DNA from: JBIOWF01 sp044868295
GTDB taxonomy: Bacteria > Actinomycetota > Actinomycetes > Streptosporangiales > Streptosporangiaceae
Direction: 5' to 3'
Length of the DNA stretch: 21,634 bases
NCBI GenBank assembly: GCA_044868295.1
Contig: JBIOWF010000144.1
Coordinates: 1 to 21,634, forward strand
Of this stretch, positions 15,125 through 21,634 are shown in pieces. The translations under genes were made by a program, and so were the position numbers. The notes under the pieces were generated by a model. That model ran no database searches. It was not told the origin of the DNA and was given only the letters and a program-made list of their open reading frames with translations. Each line of letters opens with the position of its first letter. The first letter of the stretch is position 1.

Positions 15125-17218
15125 ATGGCAACGCCAGCAGGATGGCGAAGAGAGGGAAATCTGCCCGCGGAGCTGACCAGCTTCGTGGGCCGGACCAGGC
15201 TCCTGGCCACCGTTAGACAACGTTTGCAGGACTCTCGTCTGATCACCGTCACGGGGATCGGCGGGGTCGGCAAGTCCCGCACGGCCCTGCGTGTCGCCCA
15301 CCTGGTCCGTCAGCGGTTCAAGGACGGCGTCTGGTACATCGACCTCGCGCGGCTCCAGGACGCGGGCATGGTCCACCACACGATCACCGGGGCGCTCGGC
15401 ATCGCCGACCAGTCGGACCGCGGCGGCCCCGCCACCCTCGCCAAGTGGCTGGAGAGCCGCGAGATCCTCCTGTTGATCGACACCTGTGAGCATCTGATCG
15501 ACGCGTGCGCCGCCCTGGTGGAGGAACTCCTGCGCCAGGCGCCCAATCTGAGGATCATCGCGATCAGCCGCCAGTCGCTGAACACTCCTGGTGAGTTCAC
15601 GGTCGCGATCCCGCCGCTCAAGGTTCCCGGAGACGATCCTCTCGAGAGCCCCTTCACCAACGAATCGGTGCAACTGTTCGCCGAGCGTGCCGGCGCGGTC
15701 ATGCCCGACTTCTCCTTGGACGAGGGCAACATCGCCGCCGTGGCGGAACTGTGCCGCCGCCTCGACGGCATCCCGCTCGCCATCGAGCTGGCCGCAGTGC
15801 GGCTGCGGGCGCTGTCCGTGGAGCAGATCCTCGCGCTGCTCGCCGACCGCTTCAGCCTGCTCGCCGGTGCCAGCCGTACGGCGCTGCCGCGGCACCAGAC
15901 ACTGCGCGCGGCGATCGGGTGGAGTCACGAGCTGTGCGAACCGGCGGAGCGCCTGTTGTGGGCGCGGCTCTCGGTGTTCGCAGGCGATTTCGAGCTGGAC
16001 GCCGCCCGTTATGTCTGCGCCGACGACACTCTGCATGCCGACAAGATCATGGATGTCATCTCCGGACTGGTGGACAAATCCATCCTCCTGAACCAGAGCA
16101 CAGCGTCCGGTCACCGCTACCAGTTGATCGACACCCTGCGCCAGTACGGCGAGGAATGGCTGAGCAAACTCGGCGAGACCGAGCGGCTCCAGCGCCGGCA
16201 TCGCGACTACTACCTGCAGCTCGCCGAGCGCGGCGAACATTCGTGGTCGGGCCCACGACAGGTGCAGTGGTTCGTGCGGATGCGGCAGGAGCACGACAAC
16301 ATCCGCGTGGCGTTGGAATACTGCCTGAAAGACTCCAACGAAGCACATGTGGGCCTGGAGCTGCTGTCATCCCTGTGGTTCCTGTGGGTCGCCTGTGGGT
16401 TCGCCCGAGAGGGCCGCATCTATTTGGAGCGTGCGCTGCGGGCGGCGCCGCATCCCAGCAAACAGCGCTGCAAAGCCCTGTGGGTTCTCTCGTACATCCG
16501 AAGCTCCCATGGGGACCTCGAAGGCGCCCTCAGGGCGGCCGAGGAGTGCAGCACCGAGGCGGTGCGCGTCGGCGACTCGACGTCGGTCATCCTCGCCACC
16601 AAGATGCAGGGCACCGCCGCCATGCTCCAGGGCGACCTGCAGAAAGCCACCGCGCTGCTCGGCGTGGCCATCGAGTTCCATCGCAGCGGGAAGGAGCTCA
16701 ATCCGGGCCTGTTGCCCGCGATCGTCGAGCTCTCGTTCGTCCTGACGGCACAGAACCAGCCTGGGGACGCAGAGGTTCTCCTGCGGGACTGCCTGAAGGT
16801 CTGCGACGAGCGGGGTGAGCTGTGGCTACGGTCATACGCCTACTGGGCGCTGGCACTGACACAGCTGGTCAGGGGTCAAATAGAGGAGTCCTCGGCCAGC
16901 GCCAAGGCGGCCATTCGCATCAAGGTTCACTTCCATGACGTGGTCGGCACCCTGATGTGCATGGAGACGATGGCACGCATCGCGGGGGCGGAAGGGCAGG
17001 CAGAGCGCGCGGCGCGCCTGCTGGGGGCGGCTCGGACGAACTGGCAGCTGTACGGGCTGCCGCTGCTGGGATCTCCGTTCCTCAACATCGAGCACGAACA
17101 CAGCGTCAAGGAGTGCAAGCGACTGATCGGGGAGCAGGCCTACGATGACTTCTTCCAGCAAGGCATGCGGCTCAGCCTTGACGAGGCGACCCTCCTTGCC
17201 CTTGACGACCCCGAGTAA
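15125..17218 (+). CDS. STAND/NB-ARC ATPase with TPR region, no DNA-binding domain
   Basis: 697 aa from the ATG at 15125, with GTGAGG about five bases upstream; the family usually begins close to the LPAELTSFVGR block (residues 13-23), which supports this start. Walker A is GIGGVGKS (44-51) and Walker B is ILLLIDTCEH (114-123), where the usual Asn after Asp is Thr. AISRQSLNTPGE and DGIPLAIELAA are the sensor and GxP motifs of AfsR/LuxR-type STAND ATPases. A winged-helix region and then TPR-like helices fill about residues 380-640. Relatives carry an N-terminal SARP domain or a C-terminal LuxR helix-turn-helix. Here the protein stops at ALDDPE, just where the LuxR domain normally begins, and no remnant follows. 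It may act through protein contacts. The terpene synthase gene follows after 130 bases. Confidence 0.88.
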   Translation: MATPAGWRREGNLPAELTSFVGRTRLLATVRQRLQDSRLITVTGIGGVGKSRTALRVAHLVRQRFKDGVWYIDLARLQDAGMVHHTITGALGIADQSDRGGPATLAKWLESREILLLIDTCEHLIDACAALVEELLRQAPNLRIIAISRQSLNTPGEFTVAIPPLKVPGDDPLESPFTNESVQLFAERAGAVMPDFSLDEGNIAAVAELCRRLDGIPLAIELAAVRLRALSVEQILALLADRFSLLAGASRTALPRHQTLRAAIGWSHELCEPAERLLWARLSVFAGDFELDAARYVCADDTLHADKIMDVISGLVDKSILLNQSTASGHRYQLIDTLRQYGEEWLSKLGETERLQRRHRDYYLQLAERGEHSWSGPRQVQWFVRMRQEHDNIRVALEYCLKDSNEAHVGLELLSSLWFLWVACGFAREGRIYLERALRAAPHPSKQRCKALWVLSYIRSSHGDLEGALRAAEECSTEAVRVGDSTSVILATKMQGTAAMLQGDLQKATALLGVAIEFHRSGKELNPGLLPAIVELSFVLTAQNQPGDAEVLLRDCLKVCDERGELWLRSYAYWALALTQLVRGQIEESSASAKAAIRIKVHFHDVVGTLMCMETMARIAGAEGQAERAARLLGAARTNWQLYGLPLLGSPFLNIEHEHSVKECKRLIGEQAYDDFFQQGMRLSLDEATLLALDDPE

Positions 17219-17295
17219 TTTCCTCCGACAGTTGAATTTCGGATGATTGTTTGCGGCAAAGTGGGGGTAAGGTCGCACTCAGCGCCTTCGACCGG

Positions 17296-17305
17296 TTCGT
17301 ACGAA
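17296..17305. promoter_or_regulatory. Palindrome TTCGTACGAA before the terpene synthase
   Basis: A perfect 10-bp palindrome lies about 44 bases upstream of the preferred terpene synthase start, within the 130-bp gap after the STAND gene. It may be an operator; the binding protein is unknown. Confidence 0.3.
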
Positions 17306-17348
17306 TAAGGTGCCCATGCCTAGTTTCGGACTGCTGGAGGCTGAAGAA

Positions 17349-18362
17349 ATGGGCATTCCATCAGATATAGCCGTACCTCAATTGCGTGTTCCCTTCGCCC
17401 CCCGGGTCAACCCCTTCTATCGAATGGCCGCGCGCCACACCAACAGATGGGCTGAGCGTCTCGAGCTGACCACCCCACGTACGGCCGACCGCTTCGCGGG
17501 CGAGTCCTACGCGCGCCTTGTCTCCCGGCTCTACCCCGAGGCATCACTCCCGGATCTCGCCCTCGCCGCCGATTTGAACAGCTGGTTCCACGTCTACGAC
17601 GACCAGTTCGAGCTCACCGAAGTGGGCAGCGACCCGGCTCTGGCTCTGCGGTGGGCCGAGACGACCGACGCGCTCCTCAGCGGCAAGCCCCTGGATCATT
17701 CCGCCGGTCCGATAATCCGCGGCCTGGCCGATATCCTGGACCGGTTCCGGATGCGCGCCAGCGACACATGGTGGAAGCGATTCACCGACCATTTCCGACG
17801 GTGCTTCCAGACAGCGGTCTGGGAGGTGGAAAACCGCGCCGAGGGCAAGATCCCCGATCCCGGCAGCTACGTGGAACACAAGCTCGAGTTCGCGTATGTA
17901 CCCCCGTCCTTCGACGTCATCGAGTTCGTCGAGCACTTCGACGTGCCGCAGAACATCCGCGACTCCACGCCCTACTCCACCCTGGTCCACGAGGCCGGGC
18001 ACGTCGTCGTCTGCACGAACGATGTCGTCGGCCTGCGGCGGGAGCTCGCCCAGGGCGAGTTCCACAACCTGGTGATCGTCCTGGCCAACGACCTCGGCTG
18101 CTCCCTTCAGGCGGCGACCGTCCAGGTCAGCGAGACGATCTCCATGCGGATCGACCGATTCATCGCGGCCAAGAAGGATCTCATGGAGACCTTCGACGCC
18201 GTCGGCGCGGACTCGCACACCCGGGACGGGACGCTGCGGTGCGTCAAGGGGCTGGAGCACTGGATGCGCGGCTACCTCGACTGGGCGATGGAGAGCCGCC
18301 GCTTCTCCGACCCCGTGCTCCGCAGCCAAGTGGCCGGCTTCCATCGAGAGATCATGAATTGA
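17349..18362 (+). CDS. Class I terpene synthase with unusual active-site motifs
   Basis: 337 aa from the ATG at 17349, which has GGAGG exactly 8 bases upstream and gives an N-terminus of normal length (MGIPSDIAVPQLRVPFAPRV, then NPFY). Longer options start at GTG 17310 or ATG 17316. The Asp-rich motif is DDQFE (84-88), inside WFHVYDDQFE. The second metal motif is NDVVGLRRE (224-232): Asn224 and Glu232 are present, but the middle Ser/Thr is Gly228. The diphosphate-sensing Arg, normally 46 residues before that Asn, is Lys178 (VEHKLEF). The usual C-terminal Arg-Tyr pair reads RF (318-319). The fold signature is otherwise clear, including WMRGYLDWAMESRRF near the end. The enzyme should cyclise a prenyl diphosphate, probably farnesyl or geranylgeranyl, but the product cannot be predicted. 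No P450 or prenyltransferase gene is adjacent. Confidence 0.9.
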   Translation: MGIPSDIAVPQLRVPFAPRVNPFYRMAARHTNRWAERLELTTPRTADRFAGESYARLVSRLYPEASLPDLALAADLNSWFHVYDDQFELTEVGSDPALALRWAETTDALLSGKPLDHSAGPIIRGLADILDRFRMRASDTWWKRFTDHFRRCFQTAVWEVENRAEGKIPDPGSYVEHKLEFAYVPPSFDVIEFVEHFDVPQNIRDSTPYSTLVHEAGHVVVCTNDVVGLRRELAQGEFHNLVIVLANDLGCSLQAATVQVSETISMRIDRFIAAKKDLMETFDAVGADSHTRDGTLRCVKGLEHWMRGYLDWAMESRRFSDPVLRSQVAGFHREIMN

Positions 18363-18613
18363 AACATTCGACGAGATCGTCGTTTCCCAGCATTCTGGCG
18401 GCATCCAAGGGCGGAGGGCGTGCCGGCCCCCGGATCGGCCCCGTCCGGACCGCCCTGTGACGCTGCCGGCATGAGCAGCCTGTCCCCCTCGTCTTTTCTC
18501 AGGTCGACGGGCACGCCCACGCCCATGCACGCGCGCAGCGGTCCGGCCCGCCCGCCCTCGCGAGGCCCGAGCAGCTTGGTCGCGAACTCCTCCAGCTCCC
18601 GGTCCGACTCCAT
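18272..18613 (-). CDS. Doubtful small protein or gene remnant
   Basis: From an ATG at 18613 the minus strand reads MESDRELEEFATKLLG, continues through VGVPVDLRKDEGDRLLMPA, and has strong G/C at third positions down to about 18420. Below that the codon pattern weakens, and the frame runs 91 bases into the terpene synthase gene before stopping. No ribosome site is clear, and an in-frame start further upstream (18682) is possible. The good first half and poor second half suggest either a real small gene with an odd end or the remnant of a longer one. The family is not recognised. Confidence 0.3.
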   Translation of the reverse strand: MESDRELEEFATKLLGPREGGRAGPLRACMGVGVPVDLRKDEGDRLLMPAASQGGPDGADPGAGTPSALGCRQNAGKRRSRRMFQFMISRWKPATWLRSTGSEKRRLSIAQSR

Positions 18614-18719
18614 GGAAACCGTGGTCCACCGGTAGGGTCCAGCCCAACGCACTGGAATCCGCGGGGCGTCCCGTGGGTTCATCAGTAGAGAGAAGCTCAT
18701 CGAGAAAGGCTGGGACACG

Positions 18720-19625
18720 GTGTTGGACCCGACGGATCTCTACAGGCTCGACGGGGATGTCCCTGAACTGGCCGATCCGGTGCTGCTCTACCACTTCGAG
18801 GGGTTCGTTGACGCCGGTTCGGCCGGCCGTCTGGCTCTCGGCCACTTGCTGGCCGAGCTGGAACACCGAGTCGTCGCGACCTTCGACGTGGACCGCCTGC
18901 TCGACTACCGCTCGCGGCGCCCGGTGATGACCTTCGACACCGATCGCTGGGTCGACTGTGACACCCCCGAGCTGGCCGTCCACCTCGCCCAGGACGCCAC
19001 CGGCACGCCGTTCCTGATCATGAGCGGCCCGGAACCCGACCGGGAGTGGGAGCTGTTCACCGAGGCCGTCGGCATGCTCGCCACGCGGCTCAAGATCGGC
19101 AAGCTGGTGACCGTGCACGGCATCCCGATGGGCGTCCCGCACACCCGCCCGCTGGGCCTCACCGCGCACGGCAGCCGACCCGAGCTGATCAACGGTCAGA
19201 CGAGCCCGTTCGGCAAGGTCCAGGTCCCGGGCAGCGCCGCCGCGCTGATCGAGTTCCGGCTCGGCGGCAAGGGCCATGACGCGCTGGGCTACGCCGTGCA
19301 CGTGCCGCACTACCTGGCCCAGGCGGAATACCCGCAGGCGGCGGTGACGGCGCTGGAGGCGGTCACGCGCGGCACCGGCCTGGTGTTCCCCATGGACGCC
19401 CTGCGCGACGCCGCCGAGAAGACCACCGCCGAGATCGAGGAGCAGATCCAGGCCTCGTCGGAGCTCTCGGGGGCCATCGAGGGCCTGGAGCAGCAGTACG
19501 ACGCCTTCCAGTCGGGGGCGGAGCGGGAGAACCTCCTCGCCGAGAACACGCCCATGCCGACCGGCGACGAGCTGGCGGCCCAGTTCGAAGCCTTCCTGGC
19601 CGAACGCGACGACCGCGACGTCTAG
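18720..19625 (+). CDS. PAC2 family protein
   Basis: 301 aa from a GTG at 18720 with AAAGG 10 bases upstream. PAC2 features are visible: YHFEGFVDAGSAGRLA near residue 23, VVATFDVDRLLDYRSRRP, the FLIMSGPEPDREWELF block, and VTVHGIPMGVPHTRP with the following TAHGS. The C-terminal third is a charged helical region. The family is related to the eukaryotic proteasome assembly chaperone PAC2; in actinobacteria, which have proteasomes, its role is not established. No membrane segment is present. The Gfo/Idh/MocA gene follows on the same strand after 58 bases, so the two may be co-transcribed. Confidence 0.92.
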   Translation: MLDPTDLYRLDGDVPELADPVLLYHFEGFVDAGSAGRLALGHLLAELEHRVVATFDVDRLLDYRSRRPVMTFDTDRWVDCDTPELAVHLAQDATGTPFLIMSGPEPDREWELFTEAVGMLATRLKIGKLVTVHGIPMGVPHTRPLGLTAHGSRPELINGQTSPFGKVQVPGSAAALIEFRLGGKGHDALGYAVHVPHYLAQAEYPQAAVTALEAVTRGTGLVFPMDALRDAAEKTTAEIEEQIQASSELSGAIEGLEQQYDAFQSGAERENLLAENTPMPTGDELAAQFEAFLAERDDRDV

Positions 19626-19652
19626 GGAACGCCGACCAGGGAACGGCGGCCA
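19625..19652. repeat. 14-bp tandem duplication after the PAC2 gene
   Basis: GGGAACGCCGACCA is followed directly by GGGAACGGCGGCCA, differing at two bases. A third, weaker copy may follow. The first base is the last base of the PAC2 stop codon. It looks like a local slippage duplication. Confidence 0.45.
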
Positions 19653-19683
19653 GTGAACACGGGCTAATACGGGGAGATGCGTG

Positions 19684-20739
19684 ATGAGTTCGGCTATTCG
19701 AGTGGGCCTCGTCGGCTACGGTCCGGGCGGTTCGATCTTCCACGCGCCGCTGATCGCGGCCACGCCGGGCCTCCGGCTCGCCGCGGTGGTGACCCGAGAC
19801 CCGGCCAAGGCGGCGCGGATCCGGCAGGCGTACCCCGAGACCGAGGTCATGCCGTCGACCGAGGACCTGTGGGACCGCTGCGATCTGATCGTGATCGCGT
19901 CGCCCAACAGGACGCACGTCCCCCTTGCCGAAGAGGCGCTGATGGCGGGCCTGCCGGTCGTCGTCGACAAGCCGCTGGCGGGCACCGCGCCCGAGGCCCG
20001 CGAGCTCATCCGGCTCGCCCGTGACCGCGGCCTCATGCTGACCGTCTTCCAGAACCGGCGCTGGGACGGCGACTTCCTGACGATCACCCGGCTGCTGCCC
20101 GAACTGGGCAAGGTCCACCGGTTCGAGTCGCGGTTCGAGCGCTGGCGCCCGGTGCCCAAGGGCGGCTGGCGGGAGCTCGGCGGCCCCGACGAGATCGGCG
20201 GCATTCTCTACGATCTCGGCAGTCACCTCGTCGACCAGGCGCTCCAGCTGTTCGGCCCGGTGTCCCTCGTCTATGCGGAGACCGACATCCGGCGAGAGGG
20301 TGTCGAGTCCGACGACGACGCGTTCATCGCGCTGACCCACGCCGACGGGACCCGGTCCCACCTGTGGATGAGCGCGGTCGCGGGTCGGCTCGGCCCGCGG
20401 TTCCGCGTTCTGGGCTCGGAGAGCGCCTATGTGAAATGGGGCCTGGACCCCCAGGAGGACCGCCTCCGCGCGGGCGAACGGCCAGGCGGTCCCGACTGGG
20501 GCGCCGAGCCTCCCGAGTGCTGGGGCCGGCTCGGCGTAGACGATGACGCCCGCCCCCCGGTGCCCACCGAACCCGGGGCGTACCAGGACTTCTACGCGGG
20601 TGTCGTGGCCTGCCTCCGAGATGGGGGGCCACCGCCCGTGGATCCGGAAAGCGTCGCCGAGGCCCTGGCCGTGCTCCAGGCCGCCACTCTCTCGGCCTCG
20701 ACGCGCTCCGCCGTGGCCCCTCACCGCATCCGTCGCTAG
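19684..20739 (+). CDS. Gfo/Idh/MocA family oxidoreductase
   Basis: 351 aa from the ATG at 19684, with GGGGAG 7 bases upstream; the GTG at 19681 is too close to that site. The N-terminal Rossmann fold has GYGPGG (residues 11-16), and the family cofactor motif appears as VDKP (94-97), with Asp in place of the more usual Glu of EKP. GGILYDLGSHLVDQAL (172-187) carries the conserved Asp177 and His181, the latter the expected proton-transfer residue. These enzymes oxidise or reduce hydroxyl groups of sugars and inositols using NAD(P). The substrate cannot be told. It is preceded by PAC2 and faces the convergent phosphatase gene. Confidence 0.93.
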   Translation: MSSAIRVGLVGYGPGGSIFHAPLIAATPGLRLAAVVTRDPAKAARIRQAYPETEVMPSTEDLWDRCDLIVIASPNRTHVPLAEEALMAGLPVVVDKPLAGTAPEARELIRLARDRGLMLTVFQNRRWDGDFLTITRLLPELGKVHRFESRFERWRPVPKGGWRELGGPDEIGGILYDLGSHLVDQALQLFGPVSLVYAETDIRREGVESDDDAFIALTHADGTRSHLWMSAVAGRLGPRFRVLGSESAYVKWGLDPQEDRLRAGERPGGPDWGAEPPECWGRLGVDDDARPPVPTEPGAYQDFYAGVVACLRDGGPPPVDPESVAEALAVLQAATLSASTRSAVAPHRIRR

Positions 20740-20786
20740 CGACCACCCGCGCGGGCGGCAGCGGCGAGGGTGACGGCCGCGGTCAT

Positions 20787-20827
20787 GCCGGCTCCCAGGC
20801 CGGCCGGCCGGGACGACGAGAGCCGGC
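20787..20827. terminator. GC-rich inverted repeat between convergent genes
   Basis: GCCGGCTC (20787-20794) and GAGCCGGC (20820-20827) are perfect inverted copies around a 25-nt loop that itself contains GGCCGGCCGG. The position in the 114-bp gap between converging genes suits a two-way terminator, but there is no T-run. Confidence 0.35.
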
Positions 20828-20853
20828 CCGGGCCATCGGCCGCGTGCCTGGGC

Positions 20854-21634
20854 TCAGTCGCGAAGGCGGGCGTGGAGGGCTTTGGTGTCGTCGGGGGTCC
20901 AGCCGTGGTGGTCGAGCCAGCCCATCGGGCCGCCGAACCGGTCGTCGAGCGTGGCCAGGAACTGTGCCATGTACTCGGGTCGCGGCAGGTGGCTGTCCAC
21001 GGGCTTGGAATCAAGGTCGGCCCGGTACGTCTCGCTGGCCCGCAGCCGGGCGAGGACCGCCTCCAACCGCTGGCCGGTCGCCGCGTAGTCGGCGATGATC
21101 GCCTCCCGGCTGACCCCGACGGCCGCGAGCGCCAGCGCGCTCACCACCCCGGTGCGGTCCTTGCCCGCGGCGCAGTGCACCAGCTTCATGCCGTCGTCAT
21201 GGGCGAGCACCCGCAGGGCGGCGACGACCGAGTCGGGCCGGTCGCGCAGATATCCGTAGTAGTAGCGGCTGACCCGGAGCGTGGCGTCGCGCTGGGACGA
21301 GTTGTCCCACGGGAGCGCCCGGTCGTCGATCGTGTCGGCCTCGACGTCGGTGAATCGCCCGACTTCGGCGAAGAGGGTCAGGTGGTGGATGCCGACGTCC
21401 GACAACCCGGTCAGCGGGCTGGGGCCTTCCAGCCGCACTTCGGCGTCCGACCGGAGATCGATGACGTGGCGGAGGTCGAGATCCCCGACCAGCTGGGCGA
21501 GATCCCCCTCGGTCAGCTCCTGCGGGTTGTCGCCTCGCAGGATCCGCCCGAAACGGGTGGTGTCTCCGTCCGTCGTGGGCAGTCCGCCCAGGTCCCGTAC
21601 ATTGACCGCACCTTCAAGAACTATCCATCGCTCA
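20854..21634 (-). CDS. Tyrosine-protein phosphatase, start just outside window
   Basis: About 259 residues are visible; the frame is open to the window edge and the N-terminus is probably missing only a few codons, since the visible start ERWIVLEGAVNVRDLGG is the usual beginning of this family. The catalytic loop is HCAAGKDRTG with Cys154 and Arg160 (counted from the visible start), the CX5R signature of protein tyrosine phosphatases, here of the bacterial Y_phosphatase3/MptpB-like type that also acts on phosphoinositides in some members. Other family features are VIDLRSDAE and the helical middle with YYYGYLRDRPDSV. No signal peptide is seen in the visible part. It converges on the Gfo/Idh/MocA gene. 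The physiological substrate is unknown. Confidence 0.92.
   Translation of the reverse strand, partial: ERWIVLEGAVNVRDLGGLPTTDGDTTRFGRILRGDNPQELTEGDLAQLVGDLDLRHVIDLRSDAEVRLEGPSPLTGLSDVGIHHLTLFAEVGRFTDVEADTIDDRALPWDNSSQRDATLRVSRYYYGYLRDRPDSVVAALRVLAHDDGMKLVHCAAGKDRTGVVSALALAAVGVSREAIIADYAATGQRLEAVLARLRASETYRADLDSKPVDSHLPRPEYMAQFLATLDDRFGGPMGWLDHHGWTPDDTKALHARLRD

Noticed and set aside
17544..19310. 588-codon open frame on the minus strand
   Set aside because: It is antisense to the terpene synthase and PAC2 genes, both of which have clear motifs and ribosome sites.
20736..21014. 92-codon minus-strand frame overlapping the phosphatase end
   Set aside because: It overlaps the phosphatase gene in another frame, ends in an Ala/Arg-rich shadow and has no ribosome site.

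Overview
The window is high-GC, densely packed actinobacterial DNA. Strong G/C bias at third codon positions, GTG and TTG starts, overlapping stop/start codons, and families named from Streptomyces coelicolor (SCO2521 to SCO2523) all point to a filamentous actinomycete. A member of Streptomycetales or Streptosporangiales is plausible, but the sequence does not settle the genus. I see no tRNA, rRNA, CRISPR array, phage gene or insertion sequence.

Layout. (1) 1-3603, plus strand: the end of a tightly coupled operon with SCO2523-like (P-loop), SCO2522-like and SCO2521-like proteins, followed by a two-pass membrane protein with a long helical linker and a PLD-like C-terminal domain. (2) 3566-4762, minus: a glycine-oxidase-like FAD enzyme, overlapping the operon tail to tail. 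(3) 4763-5340: a gene-poor gap with a strong 17-bp inverted repeat, a second palindrome and a candidate promoter. (4) 5341-7179: a secreted or membrane-anchored alpha/beta hydrolase-like protein that has lost the nucleophile Ser and the catalytic His. (5) 7303-10524: a copC-copD pair converging on a polytopic membrane protein with a duplicated Asp/His pattern; the junction carries three degenerate tandem hairpin repeats. (6) 10671-14761: a 1016-aa fusion of an extracytoplasmic S15/CocE-type hydrolase with an ABC ATPase, coupled by ATGA overlap to an ABC-2 permease. (7) 14768-14935, minus: a 55-residue acidic small protein. (8) 15125-18362: a STAND/NB-ARC TPR ATPase without a DNA-binding domain, then a terpene synthase with substitutions at several diphosphate/Mg-binding positions. 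(9) 18720-21634: a PAC2-family protein, a Gfo/Idh/MocA oxidoreductase and, convergent, a tyrosine phosphatase cut by the window edge.

How the genes work together. The first operon looks like a conserved actinomycete system of unknown function, and its fourth gene offers a possible membrane-bound output protein. CopC/CopD suggest copper handling, and the convergent membrane protein may belong to that theme. The hydrolase-ABC fusion and its permease should form one exporter whose ATPase is covalently joined to an outside hydrolase. The STAND ATPase and terpene synthase lie in the same direction 130 bp apart and may be a regulator-enzyme pair.

The most interesting points are the operon with its membrane partner, the pseudohydrolase, the hydrolase-ABC fusion with its simple-sequence insert, and the non-canonical terpene synthase. 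All family assignments come from reading motifs by eye; no database search was possible.
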